From assembly GCF_001424145.1 (NCBI RefSeq), contig NZ_LMQM01000001.1:682001-746000 (forward strand): a stretch of DNA of 64,000 nt, in the 5' to 3' direction. This document shows positions 24,769-33,621 of the stretch, one piece after another. The notes under the pieces are model-generated. The model worked only from the letters and a program-made list of their open reading frames with translations, searched no databases and had not been told where the DNA came from. This DNA is from Chryseobacterium sp. Leaf404. GTDB lineage: Bacteria > Bacteroidota > Bacteroidia > Flavobacteriales > Weeksellaceae. Position numbers and translations under genes: made by a program. Numbering within the stretch: the stretch's first letter is position 1; each line of letters begins with the position of its first letter.

Positions 24769-26544
24769 ATGTCAGATATCATTCAGCTTTTACCGGATCA
24801 TGTAGCCAATCAGATTGCAGCAGGGGAAGTCGTACAGCGGCCTGCCTCCATTGTAAAAGAACTGCTGGAAAATTCTATCGACGCCGGGGCTTCAAAGATA
24901 GAGCTTATCATACGTGAAGCCGGGAAAAATCTTATTCAGGTGGTGGATGACGGCAAAGGAATGTCTGAAACTGATGCCCGAATGGCTTTTGAAAGACACG
25001 CCACATCAAAAATCCGTGGCACCGAAGATATTTTTAAAATTGCTACAAAAGGATTTCGTGGCGAAGCTTTGGCTTCTATTGCTGCAGTTGCACAGGTGGA
25101 ACTGAAAACTAAGTTGAAAGACGCTGCTTTGGGAACCAACATTTACATCGAAGGCGGAACATTTCAGTTTCAGGAGCCGGCTCAGACTTCTGAAGGTTCT
25201 AATTTCTCTGTTAAAAATCTGTTTTACAACGTTCCTGCCCGAAGGAAATTTCTTAAAAACAACAATGTAGAATTCCGTCATGTGATTGATGAATTCCAAA
25301 GGGTTGCATTAGCTCATGAAAACATTGAATTCTCATTTTTTCAGGATGATGAGGCGATTTTCAGGTTAAGAAAAAGCAGCCAGATGCAGAGAATTGTTGA
25401 TATTTTCGGGCGAAAACTTCAGCCGCAGCTTATACCCATCAAAGAAGATATTATCTGGTGTAAACTTCACGGTTTTGTAGCAAAACCTGAGGGCGCAAAA
25501 AAGACCAGAGGCGAACAGTTTCTCTTCGTCAACGGAAGGTTTTTTAAAAGTGCGTATTTTAATAAGGCCGTTCAGGAAGCTTTTGACGGACTACTTTTGC
25601 CAGGATTTATCCCAACATTTTTCTTGTTTCTGGAAATTGATCCCGAGAAAATTGATGTGAATATCCATCCTCAAAAAACAGAGGTGAAATTTGAAGATGA
25701 GCATCTTATTTTTGCTTTAATCCGTTCCACTATTAAAAGATCTTTAGGAATTTACAACATCGCCCCGAGTCTGGATTTTGAAAGAGATCCGCACTTTGAC
25801 CAGATGATGCAGAAAAGTTTTCCGAGTAAGGGAAATGTTTCTGTAAAAATGCCCGAAATTACGGTAGACCGCGATTACAACCCTTTTGCTGAAGAAAAAC
25901 AGGTGACTAAAGCGGAAATGCAGAATCTTGCGGAAATGTACCATCAGAATATTTCTGCAGAACCTTCTAAAATCAACCTTTTTGAAGATGAAGATTTTGA
26001 TGAAGACCTCATGAGACTTCCTAATGGATACTGGCTTTTTAATAAAGGGGACAGAACCCTGATGCTCGATTTGGGCAGAATGCACCGGTTGGTGGTTTCA
26101 GAAAATACGAAATCTGAAAGAAAAATAAATTCTGCAAGCCATGCTCTTCTGTTCTCGCTGGAATATCACATGAACGAAATCGAAAAAAATAAATACAGAT
26201 CGATAAAAAAATATCTTCCGGAACTTGGTTTTGACATGAAAATTGCACACGAGAGCGTACTTAGAATAGACAGCGTGCCGGAAGGTTTGAAAGAAACTCA
26301 TGTGATGAAATTTCTGGAGAATCTCTTTGAAGTGCTGGAGTACAAGACCGAGGAAGAATTTATGCAGTTTTACCAGAATCAATGGTCTAAAATGCAGTCT
26401 AAGTCCCGTTTTGATTTTATCTATAAAAAAGATGCAGAACAGCTAATCAAAGACTTTACAGCATTGGGTTTCCCGGAATATTTACCGAGTGGAAAGCGCT
26501 GTTTTTACGAAGTCCCGTTTAATGATTTTAAAAATAAATTTTAA
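24769..26544 (+). CDS. mutL: DNA mismatch repair protein MutL (endonuclease motif absent)
   Basis: A 591-residue GHKL ATPase that couples MutS mismatch recognition to strand removal. N-terminal motifs are complete: ELLENSIDAGA (motif I), VDDGKGMSE (II), ATSKI and GFRGEALASI (III). The start is the ATG at 24769 (MSDIIQLLPDHVANQIAAGEV). The C-terminal dimerisation domain is divergent: where endonuclease MutL proteins carry DQHAxxE, this has LDLGRMHRLVV (about 433-443), and the terminal CPHGRP motif is LPSGKRC (572-578). It therefore may lack nicking activity. Followed 4 bp later by a rhomboid gene. Confidence 0.93.
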   Translation: MSDIIQLLPDHVANQIAAGEVVQRPASIVKELLENSIDAGASKIELIIREAGKNLIQVVDDGKGMSETDARMAFERHATSKIRGTEDIFKIATKGFRGEALASIAAVAQVELKTKLKDAALGTNIYIEGGTFQFQEPAQTSEGSNFSVKNLFYNVPARRKFLKNNNVEFRHVIDEFQRVALAHENIEFSFFQDDEAIFRLRKSSQMQRIVDIFGRKLQPQLIPIKEDIIWCKLHGFVAKPEGAKKTRGEQFLFVNGRFFKSAYFNKAVQEAFDGLLLPGFIPTFFLFLEIDPEKIDVNIHPQKTEVKFEDEHLIFALIRSTIKRSLGIYNIAPSLDFERDPHFDQMMQKSFPSKGNVSVKMPEITVDRDYNPFAEEKQVTKAEMQNLAEMYHQNISAEPSKINLFEDEDFDEDLMRLPNGYWLFNKGDRTLMLDLGRMHRLVVSENTKSERKINSASHALLFSLEYHMNEIEKNKYRSIKKYLPELGFDMKIAHESVLRIDSVPEGLKETHVMKFLENLFEVLEYKTEEEFMQFYQNQWSKMQSKSRFDFIYKKDAEQLIKDFTALGFPEYLPSGKRCFYEVPFNDFKNKF

Positions 26545-26548
26545 GTAA

Positions 26549-27271
26549 ATGTTTAACAGTATACCGCCAATTACCCGAAATCTGATTATTCTGAATATTG
26601 TGTTCTATGTTGCAGCGCTTATAATTCCTCAGCTTGATTATTATTTGGCAGCTTATTTCCCGTTGTCGCCAGATTTTAAATCATGGCAGATTATTACTCA
26701 CATGTTTATGCACGGGAGCCCCATGCATATACTTTTCAATATGTTTACACTGTTCAGTTTCGGGCCAATTTTGGAGCAGAGTTTAGGAGATAAAAAATAT
26801 TTAATTCTTTATTTCTTAAGTGGTTTAGGAGCGTTTTTCCTTTTTAATTTATGGAATTTTGTTGGATATCAACAAGCCTATTCGCAATTAAATGGCCTTG
26901 GTTTTAATGTCAGTGGTTATATATCAGATCCGGAAAGTTTTGCAAACATTCAGGTTTCTCCTGCTGTAAAAGCTTTGGTAGAAGACAAATTAGGTCCTAT
27001 CATATTCGGTCGTATGGTGGGTGCTTCTGGAGCGATTTTTGGGGTAATTGCCGCATTTGCAACGTTATATCCCGATGCAAAAATCGGCATTATGTTTATT
27101 CCCATTCCAATGAAGGTTAAATACGTTTTACCGGTAGTAATTATTGGTTCGATTGCTCTTGGTGTAACAGGGAATGTAGGCGGCATCGCCCATCTGGCAC
27201 ACGTTGGAGGTGCCATCGTAGGTTTTATTTTAGCTAAAATCTGGAAAAAACACCTTTACCGTTTCAATTAA
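26549..27271 (+). CDS. Rhomboid-family intramembrane serine protease
   Basis: A 240-residue polytopic protein with the rhomboid catalytic dyad: Ser160 in GASGAIFG and His218 in HLAHVGG. The L1 loop motif HGSPMHILFNM and six hydrophobic segments are present. An insertion (about 105-150) between segments 3 and 4 is typical of Bacteroidetes members. Cleaves membrane proteins in the bilayer; substrate unknown. Sits 4 bp after mutL and 5 bp before the EEP gene, so probably one operon. Confidence 0.92.
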   Translation: MFNSIPPITRNLIILNIVFYVAALIIPQLDYYLAAYFPLSPDFKSWQIITHMFMHGSPMHILFNMFTLFSFGPILEQSLGDKKYLILYFLSGLGAFFLFNLWNFVGYQQAYSQLNGLGFNVSGYISDPESFANIQVSPAVKALVEDKLGPIIFGRMVGASGAIFGVIAAFATLYPDAKIGIMFIPIPMKVKYVLPVVIIGSIALGVTGNVGGIAHLAHVGGAIVGFILAKIWKKHLYRFN

Positions 27272-27276
27272 AAACT

Positions 27277-28269
27277 ATGAAAATTGTAAGACTTGCTCTG
27301 CTGATCGGTCATCTCGGTATTTTACTGCTGCTGTTTGGTGTTTTACTCAATGCGTATGTTCCTCCAAGAATTTTTCCGTGGTTTAATATACTGTCTTTGG
27401 CTTTTCCCGTTCTTATTTCTATTTACGGTTTACTTACTGTTCTCTGGATTTTTATGTGGAAAAAAAGGGCTTTTGTTTTTATGCTTTTCGGGCTGTTCTT
27501 CTTTTCTGCAGCTCAGAGGTGGGTTAATTACAGTACTTCAAAAGAAAAGGAAAGCTTAAAAATTATTACTCTCAATACTAAAAGCGGAACGTTCGGCAGA
27601 GAAGAAATTGAAGACTATATGAATGATAAAGGGGCAGATATTATTCTTCTTCAGGAAGACGGCAATCTTCCCTATCAGTTTACGGGATTAAAAAAGGCAA
27701 AAGAAAGACCTCTAAGCTCTCTGTATTCAAAATACGAAATTGTAGGTTACAAAGAAATTTTTGAAGGAATGTACAGCGAAGATTTTAATGCTTTCGCAGA
27801 TTATACAGATCTTAAAATCAATAATAAAACCGTGAGACTTTTCAATATTTATCTTCAGCCTTTTAAGTTTGAAAAAAGCATGGTAAAACTGAACGGTAAC
27901 AGCGCGGAGGACGAAAACAAGATTAAAAATATTATCAGAAAACTTATTCCTACATTTAAAATGCACCAGGATCAGATCACGATGATTCGGAAATATATTG
28001 ATAACTCACCCTATCCTGTAATTATGACTGGCGATTTTAATGCGGTTCCCAATTCGTATGAATATTATCATTTAGGCAGAGACCTGCAGGATGCCTTTGT
28101 AAAAGTGGGGAAGGGTAGCGCCACGAGTTTTCATGATTACAAATATCCTTTACGTCTGGATTATGTTTTCACATCAGAATCTATCGTCCCTGTATCTTAT
28201 AATGTGGATCACTCGGTTAAAATCTCGGACCACTATCCTGTTTCAGCTACCTTTAAAATTTCAAACTAA
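27277..28269 (+). CDS. Membrane-anchored endonuclease/exonuclease/phosphatase-family protein
   Basis: A 330-residue protein with three N-terminal membrane segments (about 5-27, 35-57, 62-80) followed by an EEP domain facing the periplasm or cytoplasm. EEP motifs: LNTKSG, ILLQEDG, NIYLQP, MTGDFNAVPNS and, at the end, SDHYPVSATF with the catalytic Asp-His pair. Members hydrolyse phosphodiesters of nucleic acids or lipids; the substrate is not predictable. Third gene after mutL and rhomboid. Confidence 0.88.
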   Translation: MKIVRLALLIGHLGILLLLFGVLLNAYVPPRIFPWFNILSLAFPVLISIYGLLTVLWIFMWKKRAFVFMLFGLFFFSAAQRWVNYSTSKEKESLKIITLNTKSGTFGREEIEDYMNDKGADIILLQEDGNLPYQFTGLKKAKERPLSSLYSKYEIVGYKEIFEGMYSEDFNAFADYTDLKINNKTVRLFNIYLQPFKFEKSMVKLNGNSAEDENKIKNIIRKLIPTFKMHQDQITMIRKYIDNSPYPVIMTGDFNAVPNSYEYYHLGRDLQDAFVKVGKGSATSFHDYKYPLRLDYVFTSESIVPVSYNVDHSVKISDHYPVSATFKISN

Positions 28270-28313
28270 TCTGAAATTATGGCAAATAAATTGCTTTTCA
28301 AAAAATATTATTT

Positions 28314-28664
28314 ATGAAAAATTTTATCTTTGGCATGGTGTTTATGCTCATCACTGGACTCTCCTGCAGCAAAAGTGGGCAGGCGTCTTCTGCCACAGGT
28401 GCTGATGAAAGCAAAGCAAGCTATGACACTACGGCAATAGATTCTTTTTCACCCGGAGCAACTTCGGTAGACGTTGTGAGACAGATACGAATGTCATCAG
28501 AGCGGTATCAGGATTCTCTGAAAGAAGCGAGAAAACTTCAGGAGCAGGAGAAAAAAATTGCTGACGAGCTGGAGAAAGAAAACAAAAAGAAAGCAGAAGA
28601 TGAAAAGAAAAAATCTTCTGAAATTACAGATAATAAACCCAAAACTGAAAAAAAAAACCTTTAA
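28314..28664 (+). CDS. Small lipoprotein with Lys/Glu-rich coiled coil
   Basis: A 116-residue lipoprotein: lipobox TGLSC (Cys18), then a Ser/Ala-rich linker and a strongly charged Lys/Glu helix (about 65-116), probably a coiled coil. No domain recognised. Paired with another charged lipoprotein 10 bp downstream. Confidence 0.65.
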   Translation: MKNFIFGMVFMLITGLSCSKSGQASSATGADESKASYDTTAIDSFSPGATSVDVVRQIRMSSERYQDSLKEARKLQEQEKKIADELEKENKKKAEDEKKKSSEITDNKPKTEKKNL

Positions 28665-28674
28665 TTATTTAATT

Positions 28675-29046
28675 ATGAAAAAAATCATTCTCGCAATTGC
28701 TGTTTTAGGATTGATGACAGCCTGCACAAAATCCACATCGAAGACAGAAACCGTTGAAAATGCTGATGGCTCTACAACCACCACTACAGTTACAGAAACC
28801 ACTTCAGGAATTGTGGACAGTTCGGATGTGAACAAAACGAAAAACGATATCAACAGCAAGATTGATAAAGCTACAGGTGAAATTGACAGCAAAGCTGACG
28901 CTGCTAAGCAAAAAATTGACGAAACTGCTAAAAAGACTAAGCAGGAATTGAATGAAGCGGGTAAAGATATCAAAGACGCCGCTGCAAAAGGTGCCGGAAA
29001 AATCGAGGAAGGTGCAAAGAAACTGAAAGAGGATCTGAACAGATAG
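28675..29046 (+). CDS. Small lipoprotein with LEA/apolipoprotein-like amphipathic helix
   Basis: A 123-residue lipoprotein. Lipobox GLMTAC (Cys17), then a Thr-rich stretch (DGSTTTTTVTETT) and, from about residue 50, a long Lys/Ala/Asp helix with 11-residue spacing (IDKATGEIDSKADAAKQKI, then TAKKTKQELNEAGKDIK), as in LEA or YtxH-type proteins. The start at 28675 is chosen over an in-frame ATG at 28558 inside the preceding gene because of the signal peptide. Possibly an envelope stress or membrane-stabilising protein; inference only. Confidence 0.7.
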   Translation: MKKIILAIAVLGLMTACTKSTSKTETVENADGSTTTTTVTETTSGIVDSSDVNKTKNDINSKIDKATGEIDSKADAAKQKIDETAKKTKQELNEAGKDIKDAAAKGAGKIEEGAKKLKEDLNR

Positions 29047-29065
29047 TAAAACGATATCAACAGAA

Positions 29066-29092
29066 AAAACCGCATATTTTGCGGTTTTCTTT
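29066..29092. terminator. Bidirectional terminator
   Basis: Perfect stem AAAACCGCA (29066-29074) / TGCGGTTTT (29080-29088) between the convergent lipoprotein and GH3-family genes, with A and T tracts on its two sides. Confidence 0.85.
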
Positions 29093-30605
29093 ATTTGTTC
29101 AGTTCCAAAAGGATATCGATGTATTCACGGTCGTTGCTGAGACGCGGAACCTTGTTCTGTCCGCCAAGTTTCCCTTTAGACTCCAGCCAGAGATAAAAAA
29201 GATTAGGTTTTGCGATATGAACAACCGGTCTTTTAAGGGTAATGTTATTGTATCTTTTGGCCTCATAATCGGAGTTTACAGATTTCAGATGCTGATCGAA
29301 AGAATCTACAAAGGCGTCTAAATTTTCAGGAGGTTTGGTAAATTCAAAAATCCATTCGTGGGCACCGCTTTCGTTTTCTTTCATAAAAACCGGTGCTCCG
29401 GTAAACTCTGCGATACTTGCCTGCGTGTATTCACAAGCTTTTGCCAAAGCGGCATCCACATTGTTGATCATCAGTTCTTCACCGAAAGCATTAATATAAT
29501 GTTTCGTACGTCCCGTAATTTTTATTCTGAAAGGATCTGTGGAAGTAAAAACCACCGTATCACCAATCAGATAACGCCAAAGACCACCATTTGTGGTGAT
29601 GACCATTGCATAATTTTTCCCTTTTTCAACTTCTTCCAGACACACAACTTTCGGGTTGGAAAGATGAAACTGATCCATTGGGATGAATTCATAGAAAATT
29701 CCGTAATCGAGCATCAGCAGCATTTCGTCGCTGTCTGATCTGTCCTGAATTCCGAAAAAGCCTTCAGAAGCATTGTATATTTCGTAGTAATTTATTTTTT
29801 TGCCGATGATTCCCTGATACTGATCACGGTAAGGTTTAAAACTGATTCCGCCATGGAAAAATACTTCGAGATTGGGCCAAAGCTGAGAAATACTTTCTGC
29901 ATCAGTTTCCTTTAAAACCCTTTGCAGAAGCACCATCATCCAACTTGGAACCCCAAGAATACTTCCAACATCCTCATTTTTAACCTGAGAAACTATTGCC
30001 TGAAGTTTTGATTCCCATTCAGACATCAGCGAAACTTTTTTGTTGGGAATGGTTGTAATTTCTACCCAAAAAGGCAAATTATCGATAATTATGGCTGAAA
30101 GATCACCAAATTTGGTATTGAAATCTGCGTACAGTTCAGAACTTCCGCCAAGACGCAGATTTTTATTGGTGAAAAGCTGGTTTTCCGGATGATTGTTGGC
30201 GTAAATCGAGACCATGTCTTTACCGGCTTTCATGTGGCAGTATTCCAGACTTTCTGCAGAAATCGGGATGAATTTGCTTTTCGCATTCGTCGTTCCGGAA
30301 GATTTCGCAAAATGCTTGATGTATCCTGGCCAGCTGACGTCTTTCTGTCCCTGTCTTGCCTTTTCAATGTAAGGTTCAAAATCTTCATAACAAACCACAG
30401 GAACTTTATTTTTAAAATCCTGATAGCTGGAAATGGAGTTGAAGCCATACTTTTTCCCGTACTCGGTGTCTTCCGCATGAAAAAGCTGCGAAAAGAGAAT
30501 CCCTTTCTGAGTATCTATCGGATGATCGATGAAATGCTGGATCTGGTCTATCCTCTGTTTGATAAACCAGTTGACCACCGTGTTGAAAAGTGCTTTCGTT
30601 GCCAT
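29091..30605 (-). CDS. GH3-family acyl-adenylate enzyme
   Basis: A 504-residue member of the GH3 family (ANL superfamily), known in plants for conjugating amino acids to auxin or jasmonate. Seen: FAKSSGTTNAKSKFIPIS (phosphate-binding loop, about 100-117), YNASEGFFGIQD (adenylate site), TTNGGLWRYLIGDTVVF and KITGRTKHYINAFGEEL (hinge and C-terminal domain). Bacterial members are common in Bacteroidetes; their acceptor is unknown. A minus-strand -7 element lies 5 bp before the start. It is separated from the PBP1A operon by a terminator. Confidence 0.88.
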   Translation of the reverse strand: MATKALFNTVVNWFIKQRIDQIQHFIDHPIDTQKGILFSQLFHAEDTEYGKKYGFNSISSYQDFKNKVPVVCYEDFEPYIEKARQGQKDVSWPGYIKHFAKSSGTTNAKSKFIPISAESLEYCHMKAGKDMVSIYANNHPENQLFTNKNLRLGGSSELYADFNTKFGDLSAIIIDNLPFWVEITTIPNKKVSLMSEWESKLQAIVSQVKNEDVGSILGVPSWMMVLLQRVLKETDAESISQLWPNLEVFFHGGISFKPYRDQYQGIIGKKINYYEIYNASEGFFGIQDRSDSDEMLLMLDYGIFYEFIPMDQFHLSNPKVVCLEEVEKGKNYAMVITTNGGLWRYLIGDTVVFTSTDPFRIKITGRTKHYINAFGEELMINNVDAALAKACEYTQASIAEFTGAPVFMKENESGAHEWIFEFTKPPENLDAFVDSFDQHLKSVNSDYEAKRYNNITLKRPVVHIAKPNLFYLWLESKGKLGGQNKVPRLSNDREYIDILLELNK

Positions 30606-30610
30606 TACAA

Positions 30611-30618
30611 CAAATATA
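30611..30618 (-). promoter_or_regulatory. -7 element of the GH3-family gene
   Basis: Minus strand reads TATATTTG, an exact TAnnTTTG match, 5 bp before the ATG at 30605; the transcript would be nearly leaderless. Confidence 0.45.
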
Positions 30619-30728
30619 ACAATTCTTTGAAATGCAGGAAATATTTGGGTATAAAAAAACCGCTATCAAAAAAAACACTTGCGCAGATCCCGGCAGATTT
30701 TCCGTGCTGCCTCTGCTTTAAGCAACAT

Positions 30729-30757
30729 AAAAAAAGACCTCCCGATAAGGAAGGTCT
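30729..30757 (-). terminator. Terminator of the ricT-like/gldH/PBP1A operon
   Basis: On the minus strand: AGACCTTCC, 5-nt loop, GGGAGGTCT and a T tract, 20 bp beyond the PBP1A stop. Confidence 0.8.
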
Positions 30758-30777
30758 CTATATTGAATTGAGTATTT

Positions 30778-33153
30778 TTATTTATTAAAGTCAATTTCTT
30801 CAGACTTATTCAGATTGTCATTTACATTTTCTTCTTTTCTGCCGGGCTGTTTTGTGCTTGGCTCAGCCGGTTTCGGATTTTTAATTTCGTCAATGGTCTG
30901 TAAACCGCCTTCATCACCGTAGCCGGAGCTTAACCCTTTGAGGTTGCTACATCCGTCTTTCCATTCTGAAGGTTTTACGAATTTATCATCCGGTGAAATC
31001 TTAAGGGATTTATCTGCCCATACTTTCTTCATAAAAATCGCCCAGATTGGCAATGCCATTTTAGCACCCTGACCTTCACCTGTGCCGAAGAAGTGAGTTG
31101 CTCTGTCTTCCCAGCCTACCCAGGCTCCGGTGGCTAATTTCGGGGTAATTCCCATAAACCAACCGTCTGAGTTATTCTGTGTTGTTCCCGTTTTACCTGC
31201 AATTTCTACGGCTTTAGAAATTCCTTTTCTTCCCAATTCTCCGGAAGCTGTTCCGTACTGTGCCACACCTTTCATCAATTCAATCATGGTGTAAGCGTAA
31301 TTAGGATTCATTACTTCTTTAGGTTCTGCATTGATTTCTTTAATTACTCTGTTATTAGAATCTTCAATTCTCCAGATCATCTCCGGTTTGTTGTAGTTTC
31401 CGTAGTTGGCAAACGTACTGTAAGCACCTACCATTTCATAAATCGTAATATCAGATGAACCCAACGCCATCGGTAAACTCGTAGAAATATCCTGAGTTAC
31501 TCCCAGATCCCTTGCTGTCTGAATAACGCTTTGAGTACCCGCCATTTCGGCCAGACGAAGTGCAACAGGGTTTTGAGAATGTGCCAGTGCATCTTTTAAA
31601 GTAAGCATTCCACCTCTTCCCGGTACGCTGTAGCTTCCTTTTGTAAATGTTGCGTTTGAAACTGTGGAACAAGGTGTCATCCCTAATTTCATAATAGCTG
31701 TAGCATACACGAATGGCTTAAAGGTAGATCCTACCTGTCTTTTACCCTGTTTAATGTGATCGTACTGGAAGTGCTGCCAGTCGATGCCCCCAACCCAAGC
31801 TTTGATTTCACCCGTTCCCGGAACCATAGACATTAAGCCCGCCTGTGCAATCTGCTTATGCCATCTGATAGAATCCCAGGGTGACATTTCAACCTCTTCC
31901 TCGCCAGTCCATGTAAATCTAGACATTTTAATAGGCTTGTGGAATTCCATCATGATAGAATCTTCCGGCATGTTGTCGGCTTTCATCAATTTATATCTTC
32001 CGGTTCTTCTTACCGCCTGCATCATCACATCGTTTACCTGCTTATCATTGAGATAGTAAAAAGGTCTGTTTTTTCTTCTGTTCTGTTCGGCATCAAATCT
32101 TTTCTGAAGATCCGTCAAATGTTCTTTTATTGACTCTTCTGCGTACTTCTGCATTTTAGAATCCAGAGTAACATAAATCTTTAAACCGTCTTTGTAAAGG
32201 TTTAATTTTTTCCCGGTCTCTTTTTCGTACTCATCAAGATATCTGTCCGTTTCTTTTTTCAGATAATGTTTAAAATAAGCAGAATAACCCTCTGTAACGT
32301 CTTTTATAGGGTGGTAATCTACAACTACAGGAGCTTCGCTGGCTTTCTGGTACGTTGCGTTGTCAATATATCCCGTTTTTAGCATCTGCTCAAGTACAAC
32401 ATTTCGTCTTTCTTTCGCTTTTTCAGGATATCTATAAGGATTGTTTTTTCTTGGATTTTCCAGCATAGCTACAAAAGTAGCAGCTTCAGGAAGGGTAAGC
32501 TGTGAGGTCTTTTTATTGAAATAAATTTTAGAAGCCATCTCAACACCGTTTGCGTTGAAAAGGAAATCAAATTTATTGAAGTAAAGCTCAATAATTTCCT
32601 GCTTGGTATATCTTTTTTCTAAACTTACGGCAACCACCCATTCTTTAAGTTTCTGAATCCCTCTCTCCACTTTGTTTTTGGCAGCAGTTCCGGTAAAAAG
32701 TAATTTTGCCAGCTGCTGGGTAATGGTAGATCCACCACCTCTTTTTCCACCATAAACCACAGCTCTTGCAACAGACTGCAGATCAATTCCTGAATGTTCA
32801 GAAAAACGCTCGTCTTCTTTTGCCTGAAGGGCATAGATAAGATAGGGAGGAAGCTCCTGATAAGTAATGGGCTGTGTTTTTTCTTTTTCAAATTTACCTA
32901 AAACCTGGCCGTCTGAGGAGATGATTTCTGAGGCAACAAAAATATCCGGATCTTCAAGCTCTTTTACGTCTGGCATTTCTCCCAAAAATCCTTGGGAAAC
33001 TGCAAAGAATAAACCTGAAATTCCCAAAACTACAGCTAAGAAACCAACCCAGACGAATTTTACCCATCTTTTCCAGCCGGTATCTTTCTTTTTTTTAGGC
33101 GGAAGCGGGAAAGTTTTCCCTCTGCTTCCGGAATTGTTTTTATTTTCTTCCAT
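30778..33153 (-). CDS. Penicillin-binding protein 1A-type bifunctional transglycosylase/transpeptidase
   Basis: A 791-residue class A PBP that polymerises and cross-links peptidoglycan. A short basic cytoplasmic tail and one membrane segment (about 30-52) lead into the GT51 domain with EDERFSEHSGID, GGSTITQQLAKLLF and KQEIIELYFNKFDF. The transpeptidase domain has GSTFKPF (active Ser), SQNPV (SxN) and GKTGTT (KTG box). The C-terminal 60 residues are charged and Pro-rich. Follows gldH by 6 bp. Confidence 0.94.
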   Translation of the reverse strand: MEENKNNSGSRGKTFPLPPKKKKDTGWKRWVKFVWVGFLAVVLGISGLFFAVSQGFLGEMPDVKELEDPDIFVASEIISSDGQVLGKFEKEKTQPITYQELPPYLIYALQAKEDERFSEHSGIDLQSVARAVVYGGKRGGGSTITQQLAKLLFTGTAAKNKVERGIQKLKEWVVAVSLEKRYTKQEIIELYFNKFDFLFNANGVEMASKIYFNKKTSQLTLPEAATFVAMLENPRKNNPYRYPEKAKERRNVVLEQMLKTGYIDNATYQKASEAPVVVDYHPIKDVTEGYSAYFKHYLKKETDRYLDEYEKETGKKLNLYKDGLKIYVTLDSKMQKYAEESIKEHLTDLQKRFDAEQNRRKNRPFYYLNDKQVNDVMMQAVRRTGRYKLMKADNMPEDSIMMEFHKPIKMSRFTWTGEEEVEMSPWDSIRWHKQIAQAGLMSMVPGTGEIKAWVGGIDWQHFQYDHIKQGKRQVGSTFKPFVYATAIMKLGMTPCSTVSNATFTKGSYSVPGRGGMLTLKDALAHSQNPVALRLAEMAGTQSVIQTARDLGVTQDISTSLPMALGSSDITIYEMVGAYSTFANYGNYNKPEMIWRIEDSNNRVIKEINAEPKEVMNPNYAYTMIELMKGVAQYGTASGELGRKGISKAVEIAGKTGTTQNNSDGWFMGITPKLATGAWVGWEDRATHFFGTGEGQGAKMALPIWAIFMKKVWADKSLKISPDDKFVKPSEWKDGCSNLKGLSSGYGDEGGLQTIDEIKNPKPAEPSTKQPGRKEENVNDNLNKSEEIDFNK

Positions 33154-33159
33154 GTATGA

Positions 33160-33621
33160 TTACGGTTTTGCCGTTTCTACTTTTATTCCTAAATCTTCAA
33201 TGCCCTGCAGATTATCATTTCTCATGGCCTGCTTTACATTGATCTCATACTTTCCGTTTTTTGGAAATCTGTATTTTACTTTATACAGAAACAACGTCTC
33301 TTTTGTATCTCCAAAACCGGTTCCCAGCCATTCGCCGTTTGGCTTTGCGAGGATGTAATTTAAAGTGTCAACTTCACTTTTTTTGGTCTGAAGATCCTTA
33401 AAATCAACAATAAACCTGATGTTGCTGTACGGATAACTGTCGTTGTTTCTTACAACAAATATAATATTTTTAGGATTTTGAGAATCAGAAATGCTGAGAT
33501 TATATTTCTGCACTGTTTTTCTGTTCCATTTTCCGTTAACGGGATTCATCGTGATGTCTTCTGATGAAGAACCACAGCTGATGAACAGGGCAAAAACTAA
33601 TAAACCTAAAAATTTATGCAT
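33160..33621 (-). CDS. gldH: Gliding motility lipoprotein GldH
   Basis: A 153-residue lipoprotein with lipobox LFISC (Cys16). The central pattern NPKNIIFVVRNNDSYPYSNIRFIVDF and the YRFPKNGKYEINVKQAMR end match the GldH family, which in Flavobacterium johnsoniae is needed for gliding and associated type IX secretion. Its start overlaps the end of the ricT-like gene by 8 bp and PBP1A follows after 6 bp; this three-gene order recurs in Bacteroidetes and supports the call. Whether this organism glides cannot be seen; no other gld genes are in the window apart from a possible GldM-C fragment at 46330. Confidence 0.82.
   Translation of the reverse strand: MHKFLGLLVFALFISCGSSSEDITMNPVNGKWNRKTVQKYNLSISDSQNPKNIIFVVRNNDSYPYSNIRFIVDFKDLQTKKSEVDTLNYILAKPNGEWLGTGFGDTKETLFLYKVKYRFPKNGKYEINVKQAMRNDNLQGIEDLGIKVETAKP

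Noticed and set aside
30189..30788. 199-residue plus-strand frame opposite the GH3 gene
   Set aside because: Antisense to a clearly conserved enzyme and runs into the PBP1A terminator; composition is that of a reverse complement.
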